Shown here: one piece after another, positions 35,972 through 45,883 of the stretch
Numbering within the stretch: the stretch's first letter is position 1
Layout of the letters: each line of letters begins with the position of its first letter
From: Frankia umida
Lineage (GTDB): Bacteria; Actinomycetota; Actinomycetes; Frankiales; Frankiaceae
Assembly: GCF_023242945.1 (NCBI RefSeq)
Contig: NZ_JALKFT010000012.1
Location: 99,554-163,553 of the forward strand
Length of the DNA: 64,000 nucleotides
Direction: 5' to 3'
The notes under the pieces: model-generated
Databases searched by the model: none
The model's input: the letters and a program-made list of their open reading frames with translations, nothing else
What the model was told of the DNA's origin: nothing
Program-made: the position numbers and the translations under genes

Positions 35972-36102
35972 ATCAACCTCGCCGCGTGCAACGCCGTCTC
36001 GGTCGGCGTTCGGGCACTCGCCGCGAACAGCGCGCTTTGCGATGTCGCCTGTACCCGCCGGTCACCGCGGCCGGTGGCCTGGCCGGCCGGTGCTGGCGGT
36101 GA

Positions 36103-36984
36103 TCAGGTGTGGGGGACGGTGCCGCAGGAGGCCATGGTGGCGCCGCGGTAGCCGGTGAGGAAGTTGTCGCGGCGTTGCTGGGCGGAGCCGTGCGTCCAGG
36201 TCTCGGGGTTGACGTCGCCGGCGCGGGCCTGGATGCGGTCGTCGCCGACGGCCTGGGCGGCGCCGAGGGCCTGGTCGAGTTCGGCCTCGCCGATGGTGAC
36301 GTTGCCGCCGGTGTTCGCGAGTGTGCTCCACACGCCGGCGTAGCAGTCGGCCTGGAGTTCGAGCTGCACGCTCAACGCGTTCTCCTGGGACGGGTTCGCC
36401 TGCTGTGCCTGGCGGACCCGGGCCTCCGTGCCGGTCAGGGTCTGCAGGTGATGGCCGACCTCGTGGGCGACGATGTAGGCCTGCGCGTAGCGGCCCTGCG
36501 CGCCGAATTCCTTCTGCAGCTGGGCCAGGAAGCCGAGATCGATGTAGACGCGCCGGTCCGGCGGGCAGTAGAACGGGCCCACCTGGGACGACGCGGTTCC
36601 GCAGCCGGTGCGCACGGCCTGGGAGAAGTAGACCAGGCGCGGCTTGGTGTAGGTCTGGCCGGAGCGGCTGAACTGCGCCGCCCACACCTCGTTGATCTCG
36701 TTGAACGCCTTCAGGACGAAGCAGTCGTCGTAGGTGTTGATCGCCCCGCTGGTGTTGCAGCGCGTCGCGACGTCCCCGGACGTCCCGCCGCCGGGCTGCG
36801 ACAGGGCCGGGCCGGACGTCGAGGTACCCGACCCGCCGCCGAGCACCGTGACGAGCAGGTAGATGACCACGCCGATGATGCCCGCGCCACCGGTGCCGAA
36901 GGCGACGCCGCGCCCCAGGCCGCCGCCTCCGCCGCGCTGGTCGTCCAGCTCGGACGCATCGACCTGTTCGTCGTCGAACTGCAT
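36103..36984 (-). CDS. Neutral zinc metallopeptidase, YpfJ family
   Basis: The protein has 293 residues. A Gly-rich N-terminus and one transmembrane helix (AGIIGVVIYLLVTVLGG) are followed by an extracellular peptidase domain. The zinc site is HEVGHH with H174, E175 and H178; VYIDLGFLAQLQKEFGA and ELQADCYAGVW are the family motifs, the latter giving the third ligand Glu. Members are uncharacterised membrane-anchored metalloproteases. ATG 36984 follows GGAGGGCAGG. Confidence 0.9.
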   Translation of the reverse strand: MQFDDEQVDASELDDQRGGGGGLGRGVAFGTGGAGIIGVVIYLLVTVLGGGSGTSTSGPALSQPGGGTSGDVATRCNTSGAINTYDDCFVLKAFNEINEVWAAQFSRSGQTYTKPRLVYFSQAVRTGCGTASSQVGPFYCPPDRRVYIDLGFLAQLQKEFGAQGRYAQAYIVAHEVGHHLQTLTGTEARVRQAQQANPSQENALSVQLELQADCYAGVWSTLANTGGNVTIGEAELDQALGAAQAVGDDRIQARAGDVNPETWTHGSAQQRRDNFLTGYRGATMASCGTVPHT

Positions 36985-37118
36985 GTCCTGCCCTCCACCG
37001 ATCCCCCGGGTCCGCCCGGCAGCCGTCCGACCGGTGTGTCCGGTCTGCCGGGTTCCGGATGGAGTATGTCCCGGACGATCAGCCGCTGAACATCGACCCG
37101 CCGTCGGTGTGCACGACG

Positions 37119-37538
37119 CTAGAGGGTGGGGGCGAGCTGGCGGGCCAGGCGGGTCTGGTCGTAGTAGATCCGGTTCTCGGCGATCAGCCCGCCCTCCACC
37201 CGGTAGACCTCGACGACCCGCAGGGTGATCCGGCGACCGCTGGGTGGATGCTCGCTGCCGTCGGCTTCCCGCAGGGGGCCGGTGTGGGTGGCGGTCAGGG
37301 TGTACTCCTCGACGACGAGCTGGCCCTGTTCGGCGAGGATGTGCGTGTCGACGTCCACGTCGTCGAAGGCGGCGAGGAACGCGGCGCTGTAGCCGGCGCC
37401 GGCTTCCCGGCCCTCGACGCGCACCCCGCCGGGTGCCTCGACCACCAGATCCTCGTGCATGAGCGCCAGCGCGCCCGGCACGTCGCCGCCGTCGAACGCG
37501 TCCAGCGCCTGTCGGACGATGTCCAGAGCCTGCCCCAC
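37119..37538 (-). CDS. SnoaL-like/NTF2-fold protein
   Basis: The protein has 139 residues. The pattern DIVRQALDAFDGGDVPGALA and the ending VEVYRVEGGLIAENRIYYD fit the SnoaL-like cone-barrel fold used by polyketide cyclases and many small enzymes. GTG 37538 has GGGGGAG seven bases upstream and is preferred over the more distal open start at 37583. It is on the same strand as the metallopeptidase but 134 bases upstream, so they need not be co-transcribed. Confidence 0.8.
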   Translation of the reverse strand: MGQALDIVRQALDAFDGGDVPGALALMHEDLVVEAPGGVRVEGREAGAGYSAAFLAAFDDVDVDTHILAEQGQLVVEEYTLTATHTGPLREADGSEHPPSGRRITLRVVEVYRVEGGLIAENRIYYDQTRLARQLAPTL

Positions 37539-37644
37539 CGGTGTCTCCCCCGTGTTCGCCTGGTCCGCGTCACGCCGCGTCACGCCGCGGCGGCTGAGGC
37601 GATCATCGCATCAGAATGCCTGCCACGACGGGGAAACCGCCGGC

Positions 37645-38244
37645 TCAGACGTTCGTCGTGGACCCCGGGCGGATGATCATCAGCACGGTGACGGCGACCC
37701 ACAGCAGGTTGAAGATGCCGACGCTCATCGCGAGTCGCCGGCTGCGAGCCACGGCGCCCGCCACCTCACCCGCGCTCGGGGCGGCGGCCGTACTCGTCAC
37801 GGCGGCCGCGTCCGACGTGGGGGCGTCGTCGGCCGGTACCGTCGCGTCCGTGATCCGCCCGGCGCCGAGCGCCTGAGCGTCGACCGGTCCACCGGTGCTG
37901 GCGGCGGTGATCTCGTCCATCAGGTCGCGCTGCGCGGGCAGGACGGCGAAGGCGAGCACTCCGGCGGCGAGGGCGGTCAGCGCGATGGCGACCATCAGCC
38001 AGACCTCGCCGAGGATGCCCAGGCTCTGGGCCGTGAGGAAACCGAACAGCACGACGATCAGGCCGGCCGCCGAGTAGACCCCGCAGATCCGGTACAGCAC
38101 ACGGCTGACGGCCGTGGCGTGCGCGTCGCCGGGGTTGGCGAGGGCGGCGCGGGCCGAGGGGGGAAACATACTGGCCGCCACCGCCACCGGGCCGATGGCC
38201 ACGATCGCCGCCAGGACGTGCACGCTGAGCAGGAACTTGTTCAC
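37645..38244 (-). CDS. DUF2269-like four-helix membrane protein
   Basis: The protein has 199 residues. Four hydrophobic helices (FLLSVHVLAAIVAIGPVAVA, YSAAGLIVVLFGFLTA, LMVAIALTALAAGVLAFAVL, IFNLLWVAVTVLMII) surround a polar loop. The His-containing first helix and spacing resemble DUF2269 integral membrane proteins. GTG 38244 has GAGG five bases upstream; the open frame continues far beyond but only as antisense to the NUDIX-TerB gene. Function unknown. Confidence 0.7.
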   Translation of the reverse strand: MNKFLLSVHVLAAIVAIGPVAVAASMFPPSARAALANPGDAHATAVSRVLYRICGVYSAAGLIVVLFGFLTAQSLGILGEVWLMVAIALTALAAGVLAFAVLPAQRDLMDEITAASTGGPVDAQALGAGRITDATVPADDAPTSDAAAVTSTAAAPSAGEVAGAVARSRRLAMSVGIFNLLWVAVTVLMIIRPGSTTNV

Positions 38245-38603
38245 GAACACCTCATCGCGGCACGCACCTCGACCACGGGCGGGCCCGCGTGCTTGCGCAC
38301 GCGCGGGCCGGCGGCAGCGTCGAGGCGGACGAACAGTACATCCCGACGCTACGGCTCGCCTGCGACAGTTCCACCACTCGGGTGCCACTCCCACGGTCGA
38401 GGGCTCGCTCCCATCCGCTGGTACCGACCCGAGCGTCGCGGTGGCGATGAGGCGGCGAAGGGGTGGCGTGGGCCCGCACGAGTCGGACATCCCGGCTGGG
38501 CGGATGACCCGGACGCACCGCTGTGTGTGGTTGTCGGCACGTCTGCGCGATGATGCGGGGAGCGAGAGACCCACTGTGCTGTGTGTCGCCGGGAGGCCCT
38601 TGT
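38245..38603. other. Divergent intergenic region before the NUDIX-TerB gene
   Basis: About 360 bases, no gene or clear site recognised. Confidence 0.5.
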
Positions 38604-39506
38604 ATGCCGCTACGGACCGCTCTTCGACTCGATGTTCGCCTGTTGTTGCGGATCGATCACCGGGTGTTGCTCGCTCGACCGCCCGATGACGCCTGGCACG
38701 TGCTGCCCGGCGGCCCCGTGCACGGTGACGAGTCGGCGGATGACGCGTTGGAACGGCTGGTCGGACGGCTCGCGGGGCCACGGGTGGTGTCCCGTCAGTT
38801 CGTCGGCGCGGTCGAGCATGACGGCAGTGTGTCGGGCCGGGCCCCGGAGCAGAGCGATGACCATGTGCTGAGTGTGCTGTTCGGGGGAATCTGGCCCGCC
38901 GACATTCCAACGCCGTCACGGTGGGGGGATCACACGCTCGTGCCGGTGGATGTCGATGTGCTGCTGGCGACCCGGCTGCGTCCGGTGTCGATGGCCGAGG
39001 TGGTGCGCGGCTGGCTGGCCGAGGGGTGGCCACTGTGGCGGGGGCTCGACCCGATCGGTGGCACCCGGCGGCTGCCGTCGCTGGCCTCGCTGCGGGCGCA
39101 GCTGTTCGCCCGCCGCGAGGAGCTGCGGACACTGGCCTTCCGCGATGCGGCCGTCGCGATATGTGCGCTGGTGACGGTGGCGGACGGGCGGATCGATCCG
39201 ACCGAACGCGAGGGCGTGCGGGCGTACGCCGCGACCGATCCGGTGCTGTCGCAGTTCCCCGAGCAGGAGACGATCACGCTGTTCGAGGGCCATCTGGACC
39301 GCCTCGAAAATGATCTTGAGGCTGGCCGGGCGGTGGCCCTGGCCGAGATCGCCAAGGTGCGGGGGCGCGCGGCGCAGGCCTCCGCGGTGATTCGCTTCGG
39401 GCAGGTCATCGGCCTGGTGGACGGCGAGTTCGTGGCCAGCGAGCGGGCCGTGGTGCGCGAGGCGGCCCTCGTGCTCGGTCTGGACCCGGCCGAGTTCGCG
39501 CTCTGA
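38604..39506 (+). CDS. Degenerate NUDIX-TerB fusion protein
   Basis: The protein has 300 residues. Residues ~1-130 look like a NUDIX fold: VLPGGPVHGDESADDALERL aligns with the Nudix box, but the catalytic REUxEE portion reads ERLVGRLAG and so lacks the metal-binding Glu pair. The C-terminal ~130 residues are TerB-like: AVAICALVTVADGRIDPTER, later VIGLVDGEFVASERAVVREA, the paired acidic metal-binding helices. TerB domains occur in tellurite-resistance and conflict systems. The NUDIX part may be a ligand sensor rather than a hydrolase. ATG 38604 has GGGAGG seven bases upstream; a hairpin follows the stop. Confidence 0.72.
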   Translation: MPLRTALRLDVRLLLRIDHRVLLARPPDDAWHVLPGGPVHGDESADDALERLVGRLAGPRVVSRQFVGAVEHDGSVSGRAPEQSDDHVLSVLFGGIWPADIPTPSRWGDHTLVPVDVDVLLATRLRPVSMAEVVRGWLAEGWPLWRGLDPIGGTRRLPSLASLRAQLFARREELRTLAFRDAAVAICALVTVADGRIDPTEREGVRAYAATDPVLSQFPEQETITLFEGHLDRLENDLEAGRAVALAEIAKVRGRAAQASAVIRFGQVIGLVDGEFVASERAVVREAALVLGLDPAEFAL

Positions 39507-39528
39507 CGGGATCGACGCCGGATCGGTC

Positions 39529-39552
39529 GCGGCCGGCGGTTCAGCCGGCCGC
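39529..39552 (+). terminator. Hairpin after the NUDIX-TerB gene
   Basis: GCGGCCGGC (39529-39537) and GCCGGCCGC (39544-39552) pair perfectly around GGTTCA, 22 bases after the stop codon. It runs directly into the C homopolymer. Confidence 0.65.
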
Positions 39553-39553
39553 G

Positions 39554-39609
39554 CCCCCCCCCCCCCCCCCCCCCCCGGGGGGGCGGGGCGGGGGGGCCCC
39601 CCGCCCCCC
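39554..39609. repeat. C23 homopolymer followed by G/C runs
   Basis: Twenty-three C at 39554-39576 are followed by seven G and further G and C runs. A longer inverted repeat, CCCAGCACC (39614-39622)/GGTGCTGGG (39647-39655), follows. Nothing else in the window resembles it. It could be a real slippage tract, or an assembly or sequencing artefact at a hard hairpin. Confidence 0.85.
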
Positions 39610-39808
39610 GCCGCCCAGCACCGCGCCGCCCCGGCGGGGCCGGCGAGGTGCTGGGCTGCCAGGTCCCTTCCTGCGGGCAGATCCAGGACCTGACCGTCGG
39701 GCAGCAGACGCACCCTCGGCGCTCCCCGGGAGACCAGTACTCTCCGTACACGCAACGCGGGAGTGGTGGGACGGTGCGCCTGCCTCGGACGGATCGAGGT
39801 GGCCCCGG

Positions 39809-40273
39809 TCAGCTCTCCTGCGTCGGAACCCCGAACCAGCTGATCACTTTGCCACCGAACTTCATGTCGCCGTCCACCTTGATCTTGCGGGTGAGGAACA
39901 GCTTGGCGCCGTTGGCCTGCCCGGTCAGCACCCGGACGAAGCGCACCCGGTCGGTCGTGATCGTCAACTGCCGGCCCTCGGGCGCGGTGGTGGAGGGTTC
40001 ATGCGCGAGGGCGCACTCGCCATCCCTGATACGCAGTTCGTACGTGCGGGTCGCACCGCCCGACCCGCCGCTGAGACCGAACCGCACGACCGCGTTCTCG
40101 CCCTTGGCCAGCTCAGGGTGGAAGTTCGCCTGCATCTGGCGGAAGATCTCGTCCAGGACGTCGTTTCCGCCCGGGCTCGAGAGCAGGTCGGAGACCTCCC
40201 GCTCCGACATCGCGGCCAGCGTCGTGATGAGCTTGGCCGGGTCGGCGCTGGGATCAACGGCGAGGTCGGACAT
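39809..40273 (-). CDS. SCP2 sterol-carrier-domain protein
   Basis: The protein has 154 residues. The order FGLSGGSGGATRTYELRIRD, LTITTDRVRFVRVLTGQ and FLTRKIKVDGDMKFGGK is that of SCP2 domains, small soluble proteins that bind lipids or acyl chains. ATG 40273 has GGAGTGG upstream; the longer open frame to 40363 is not supported. It is divergent from a class IV aminotransferase across 171 bases. Confidence 0.85.
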   Translation of the reverse strand: MSDLAVDPSADPAKLITTLAAMSEREVSDLLSSPGGNDVLDEIFRQMQANFHPELAKGENAVVRFGLSGGSGGATRTYELRIRDGECALAHEPSTTAPEGRQLTITTDRVRFVRVLTGQANGAKLFLTRKIKVDGDMKFGGKVISWFGVPTQES

Positions 40274-40444
40274 TGACCACTCCATTCGTTTCGGCAGACG
40301 AGGCGCCTGACGGGTGCCGGGCTTCGGCTTTGGCACCCGCCTGCTTCGCGGGCACGTGTGCACGCTAGCGAACGCGCATGTGGCTTACATCGCCCGGTGG
40401 CACCTTGGCGTAAGTCGTGGCGTGCCGGTGGCTATCGTCTGGGC

Positions 40445-41278
40445 ATGGTTGCCGCCGCGCCGCCGTACGTAGAGGTCGACGGTCGGGCGGTCTCGCCCGG
40501 GGTCTGGGGGCGGCTTGCCCTGCTCTCCCATGGGCATTTCACCGTCATGCAGGTGCGCGGCGGTGGGAGTCGCGGCCTGATGCTCCACCTGCAGCGCCTC
40601 GACACGGCTCACCGTGATCTCTACGGCGAGCCGTTGGACGGCGACCTGGTACGCGCCCGCATTCGCCAGGCACTCGCATCCTTTTTCCACGTCACCGGCG
40701 CGGCGTACGCCTCCCGCGCGCCGACGTCACCGCTGGCGGACGCGGTACCGGTGGACGCCACCGTGCGGGTCATCGCGACTGATCCTGCCGGGGACGGGCC
40801 GGGTGTACTCGTCGTCGTGGTCGGGCCGCCGACCGACGCGCCGCCGACGCCTCGTCGGCTGATGTCCGTGCTTTACACCAGGCCCTTTCCACGTATCAAA
40901 CACCTGGGCACTTTCGGACAGCTGGAACACGCCCGCGCCGCGTTGCGCCGCGGCTTCGACGAGGCCCTGCTGACCACGTCGGACGGGACGATCACGGAAG
41001 GCGCGAGAACCAACATCGGGTTCGTGGCCGGCGACACCGTCACCTGGCCGGACGCGCCGTGCCTGACCGGTGTGACCATGGCGCTGCTGGAACAGGGTGC
41101 GGGCAGCATGCGCGCACCCGTGCGGTTGGCGGACCTTTCCCGGTATGACGCCGCGGTCATGACCAACTCACGCGGCCTTTCTCCCGTGGCTGCCATCGAC
41201 GACCACCATTTCGCCGGATCGGACTTTACCGGCGAACTGGCCCGACGCTACCACGCCATCCCACACGACTCAATCTAG
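40445..41278 (+). CDS. Class IV aminotransferase (BCAT/ADC-lyase fold)
   Basis: The protein has 277 residues. PLP lysine K152 is in RPFPRIKHLGTFGQL, and E185 in SDGTITEGARTNIGFV is the cofactor-binding Glu. The fold-type IV family includes branched-chain aminotransferase, D-amino-acid aminotransferase and aminodeoxychorismate lyase. The N-terminal FTVMQVRGG replaces the usual G-x-FET start of BCATs, so the reaction is uncertain. ATG 40445 is used; the ribosome site is weak. Confidence 0.85.
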   Translation: MVAAAPPYVEVDGRAVSPGVWGRLALLSHGHFTVMQVRGGGSRGLMLHLQRLDTAHRDLYGEPLDGDLVRARIRQALASFFHVTGAAYASRAPTSPLADAVPVDATVRVIATDPAGDGPGVLVVVVGPPTDAPPTPRRLMSVLYTRPFPRIKHLGTFGQLEHARAALRRGFDEALLTTSDGTITEGARTNIGFVAGDTVTWPDAPCLTGVTMALLEQGAGSMRAPVRLADLSRYDAAVMTNSRGLSPVAAIDDHHFAGSDFTGELARRYHAIPHDSI

Positions 41279-41534
41279 GAAATGTACCGACCGGGCGACC
41301 ACGAATTGGTCAACTGATTTATCCTCGCCACTTCGGCGACTTTTCACGACCATTTCCCAGAGGCAGATCCACCCCTGTTCCCACTTTTCCACAGATCACC
41401 TGGAACCTATTTGCACGAGGCGGAATGCCCGGTAGCGTCGTGGCCGTCGTCAGGGATTTTCCGCGGCCCCCAGGGGTCGAACCCGTCACGCCCGCCATGT
41501 CCCGCATGGCCGCGTCCCGTGAAGGAACCGCCCG

Positions 41535-43595
41535 ATGCCGCTCTCCTCCGCTCGGCTTCTGATCGCCCTTCTTCTTCTGGAACAGCACCGCATCGAACCC
41601 AGCCGGGTCGCCGCGCGGTATCCCTTCCCGCCCGCGGCCGAGCGTCAGTTCGTGCGGGCCGCGGCCGCACTCGCCGCTGGCCGTCCCAAGGGAGCCCTCC
41701 GCGAACTGCGGCGCAGCGAACACGACCGGGCCGACCCTGATCATGTGGCCGTGCACGAGGCGCTCTGGCTCGCCGCGCTGGCGCTCGATCGCAACTGGGC
41801 GCCCGACGGCGCAGGCCTTCGCCATTGCGGCGCGGCCCGCCCCGCTGGGCGACCGTCCTCGCAGCGCGACGTACCGGCGGCCACGCCGCTGCTGTCCAGG
41901 TGGACGGCGCTGGCGGTCCAGCGGCAACGTAACGATCATCTTGACCCGCGGACCGCGGCCATCTGCGTGCTCGGCGCCGAAGTGATTCCGGGTATCCGGA
42001 TGGCCCGAGCCCGCCTGTGGTCGGCCCCGCCTCCCCCGCGGGAGTCAGGCGACGCGGTCCACCGGTGGCGCGGGAGCGGCTCCCCCGACCCCAGCGCTTC
42101 CTCGACGGCCGAATCCTCGGCGACCCGGCCCCCGATGACCCTGTCCTCGACAACTCTGTCCTCGACGTCCCTGTCCTTCGCGGCCGTGTCCCCGCCGACG
42201 AGATCTTCGGCTGATGCGGCTTCGGCCGACCCGGCGCTCACGTCCGCTACCGAGGCTGGCCCGACCCCCGTTCTCCCGTCCCCGGCCGGCCAGGCCGTCG
42301 CCGGCCCCGTGGTGTCGGCGGAAGCCGCAGGGAGCGCCGCCCAGGCCCCGTCACCCGTTCCGTCCCAGCCCGCTTTGCCACGGGGTGCTTCATCCCCGGC
42401 CGCGATGTCGTCGGCGGCCGCCACGCGAAGCCGAGCCGCGCTGTACCCGACCAGTGCGCACGGTTCCGAAGCCGGGGCGGATGGCCTGTCGGCGCTGGTC
42501 GCGTCGGCGATACCGCCGTGGGGGGTCGCGGCGCCGTTGGCGTTTCGCTGGGCCGCCCCGGTCAGTCGGCCCCGTCCGGATGGAGCGGCGCATGGCCTGC
42601 ACCGCATGATGGCCCGCGGGCGAGCCCGAGGCGGTCCACGCCTGTTGACACGCGCCCGCGCGGGCATGGCCGGACAGGCCCGCGCCGCGGAGCCGGGTCT
42701 GGTGCCACCGGCCGCGGCCGACACGGAGCCGTCCGTGGGGGGCCGTCCTGGCGACTCGGGTGTCGGCGTACCCACACAGGCCCCGGCGGCGTCCAGCCGG
42801 GACGCCCCGCCGAGTCCGGTGCCGCGGACCGGCCCCGGCGGGCGCAACGCGCCGCCTACCGCACGGGTGGATGCCGTCCCCCGCCGTGATCTCCCCGGGC
42901 CGGGTGCGGGCCAGGCGTGGGTGCAGGCGGTGGACGCGCTGGTCATCGCGGACCTCTTCGTCGCCCGGCTGGCGGACCTCCCCGTGCGCCAGGCCCACGC
43001 CTACGGGGTGGTGCTGCGGGCCGATCTGCTGTTCCACATGGGCCGTGCCGCCCAGGCGAACCAGGCCCTCGACTCCCTCGAGGTCGCCGGGCAGGCCGAC
43101 GAGACGACCCACGCGCACATCGCCCTGGTCCGCGGTGACTGGGCCGGCTATCCCAACGGAGGAGCGCAGACGCTGGGCCGTCGAGGGGACGGCAGTCTGC
43201 TGCCCACCCAGCGGCGGGCCGATCCGGATCTCGCCGAACAGCTGTGGCGACAGGCGCTGAACGGCTACGGCGACCTCGGCTCCAACGCCGGACGGGCCGC
43301 CGGGCTGATCCGCCTCGCCGAGGCCTCCACGGCGACCGGCCGTCCGATGTTGCGCCGGGCCCGCATCGACGAGGCCAGCCGCCGGGCCAAGGCCGCCGGC
43401 GACGAGGCGCTGGCCTGGACCACGCGCGTGCACAGCCTGATCGAACGGGTAAGGGCCGGCGAGGCCCCAGCCGGCGAGGTGCACGCGATGACGGCGGCGC
43501 TACGCGAATGGAGCCGTCTGGAGGGGAGTGAAAGCTACGGCCAGGGGCTGTGTCGGCTGCTCACCACCGCGGCCAGCGAAGGAAACCCGCGGTGA
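41535..43595 (+). CDS. Large unknown protein: helical ends, disordered centre
   Basis: The protein has 686 residues. The first ~155 residues are helical (AERQFVRAAAALAAGRPKGA, VHEALWLAALALDRNW). Residues ~160-450 are low complexity, rich in Ala, Ser, Pro and Thr, with LSSTTLSST repeats. The last ~230 residues are helical again with TPR-like spacing (ADLLFHMGRAAQANQALDSL, AGLIRLAEASTATGRP). It reads as a regulatory or scaffold protein. ATG 41535 has GAAGGA seven bases before it. Its stop is 14 bases from the convergent EAD1-cyclase gene. No family identified. Confidence 0.6.
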   Translation: MPLSSARLLIALLLLEQHRIEPSRVAARYPFPPAAERQFVRAAAALAAGRPKGALRELRRSEHDRADPDHVAVHEALWLAALALDRNWAPDGAGLRHCGAARPAGRPSSQRDVPAATPLLSRWTALAVQRQRNDHLDPRTAAICVLGAEVIPGIRMARARLWSAPPPPRESGDAVHRWRGSGSPDPSASSTAESSATRPPMTLSSTTLSSTSLSFAAVSPPTRSSADAASADPALTSATEAGPTPVLPSPAGQAVAGPVVSAEAAGSAAQAPSPVPSQPALPRGASSPAAMSSAAATRSRAALYPTSAHGSEAGADGLSALVASAIPPWGVAAPLAFRWAAPVSRPRPDGAAHGLHRMMARGRARGGPRLLTRARAGMAGQARAAEPGLVPPAAADTEPSVGGRPGDSGVGVPTQAPAASSRDAPPSPVPRTGPGGRNAPPTARVDAVPRRDLPGPGAGQAWVQAVDALVIADLFVARLADLPVRQAHAYGVVLRADLLFHMGRAAQANQALDSLEVAGQADETTHAHIALVRGDWAGYPNGGAQTLGRRGDGSLLPTQRRADPDLAEQLWRQALNGYGDLGSNAGRAAGLIRLAEASTATGRPMLRRARIDEASRRAKAAGDEALAWTTRVHSLIERVRAGEAPAGEVHAMTAALREWSRLEGSESYGQGLCRLLTTAASEGNPR

Positions 43596-43609
43596 CGGTC
43601 CCACTCGGC

Positions 43610-44728
43610 TCAGAGCATCGTCCGGCCCGGGTACGGCGGCGGGTCGTCCTCGACCGGTGCGTCCGCAGGCAGCGCCCGACCGGCGGCCGACCGCGTCGGC
43701 GCTGGCCTCTGCGGCTGGGACGACGCCGGTACGACAGCCTGGGGCTGAGGCCCTGGCCGGGGCTCGGGCTGGGACGCGGGGTGCGGTGGCTGCGTGATCA
43801 CCGGAGGATTGGCCCGGTGGCCTGGCAAGCTCACCCAGGCCTCGCCGACGTACTTGGCGTCGACCACCGCCGGGAACAGCGCGAAATCGGCGGGATCGAG
43901 GTCGCGCAGCCCTTCGGCGACCGTGTCCCGGTAGAAGTCCGGCGACAGCGCCAACACAAGATCGGCTGCCGGGTAGCTGTCCAGGATCGCGCGGACGGCC
44001 ACCGCGTTCACGAGACGGTCGACGACCACCACCGCATCGCCCGCGGCTCCCCCACCGTCGACGACGATCTGACCGTGGTGCAGCGACAGCCGCAACCGCA
44101 CCTGGTCCGACGGTGCGCGTACCCGGTTGAACTGGCGTTGCGCGATGCGCAGTTCACGCACGAAATCGCTGGCCAAAAGGTCCCTGGAGACGTTGGCGTC
44201 GAGCGCGCACAGACAGCCGTCGCCGCCGTTCTCGTGCAGCAGCACGGCGTCGGCGACGCCGGCCCGGTCGAGGGCGGTGTCGACGATCCCGCGCACGCCG
44301 GCCCGCACGTCCACCTGGCCTTGCAGGTCACGCTTGCTGTAGCCGCTGGCATCCACGCGAAAGAGGTTGGCGTGCCGCGACGCACCGGGTGTGCCGCGGT
44401 GAGCGGAGTCCGACCCGCCCGTGGCCGGCCCCTTCTCCGCCCCGGCGACCGTGGCCGATGCGGGTTGGAAGGCCGATGCGGGCTGGAAGACGGACATGTC
44501 GGGGAACTTCTTCGCGGCGGCCGCGAGCAGGCAGGCCCGACCGTTCTGCAGGATGCCGTTGTGCAACAGGTGGGCGATCTCGGTCCAGAACTGGTGGGAC
44601 GAGCCGTCGAAGACCGGGATCTGATCGCGACGCAGGCCGGCGTCCTCCAGCACCTGGACGGCCAGGCCCCGGGTGTCAAAGACGGTGGCCAGCGCCTTGA
44701 TCTCCGCCTCGGTCAGCCGCTGCGTCAC
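43610..44728 (-). CDS. EAD1 domain fused to a class III cyclase-like domain
   Basis: The protein has 372 residues. Residues 1-77 (LTEAEIKALATVFDTRGLAV ... ACLLAAAAKKFPD) match the effector-associated domain EAD1, an adaptor found in actinobacterial conflict systems. Residues ~120-300 resemble a class III nucleotide cyclase: FRVDASGYS with D126, NGGDGCLCA with D170 (the two metal Asp), LRLSLHHGQI, and AGDAVVVVDRL. In that last motif the catalytic Asn is Val234 while Arg238 is kept. The tail is Pro-rich. It would be recruited through EAD1-EAD1 pairing and either make a cyclic nucleotide or be a dead cyclase. GTG 44728 has GGGGGAA upstream. Confidence 0.65.
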   Translation of the reverse strand: MTQRLTEAEIKALATVFDTRGLAVQVLEDAGLRRDQIPVFDGSSHQFWTEIAHLLHNGILQNGRACLLAAAAKKFPDMSVFQPASAFQPASATVAGAEKGPATGGSDSAHRGTPGASRHANLFRVDASGYSKRDLQGQVDVRAGVRGIVDTALDRAGVADAVLLHENGGDGCLCALDANVSRDLLASDFVRELRIAQRQFNRVRAPSDQVRLRLSLHHGQIVVDGGGAAGDAVVVVDRLVNAVAVRAILDSYPAADLVLALSPDFYRDTVAEGLRDLDPADFALFPAVVDAKYVGEAWVSLPGHRANPPVITQPPHPASQPEPRPGPQPQAVVPASSQPQRPAPTRSAAGRALPADAPVEDDPPPYPGRTML

Positions 44729-44805
44729 GCGTTCCCCCGAACCGGTGTGTGACCTGCCAGAACTCAGTCTATTCCGTGGCCTCGGGGTTCGAAACGCGGC
44801 CAGAA

Positions 44806-44852
44806 CACCAGGACCCCGAGAGCCGCGACGCGGGGCCCTCGGGGTCCTGGTG
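44806..44852. terminator. Strong hairpin between mdh and the EAD1-cyclase gene
   Basis: CACCAGGACCCCGAG (44806-44820) pairs with CTCGGGGTCCTGGTG (44838-44852), 15 perfect base pairs with a 17-base loop, 36 bases after the mdh stop in the direction of transcription. Confidence 0.8.
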
Positions 44853-44887
44853 GTGGTGCTGGTTCAGTGGGGATCAGTGCGGGTCGG

Positions 44888-45883
<996 letters not shown>

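Larger units (their letters stand above)
39507..39808. other. Intergenic stretch with hairpins and a possible gene remnant
   Basis: Between the NUDIX-TerB stop and the SCP2 stop. Besides the terminator and homopolymer, the minus strand from 39755 leftward reads about 50 protein-like residues (LLPDGQVLDLPAGRDLAAQH) from a TTG codon before entering the G-rich tract. This may be a 5' remnant of a lost or mis-assembled gene. Confidence 0.35.
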
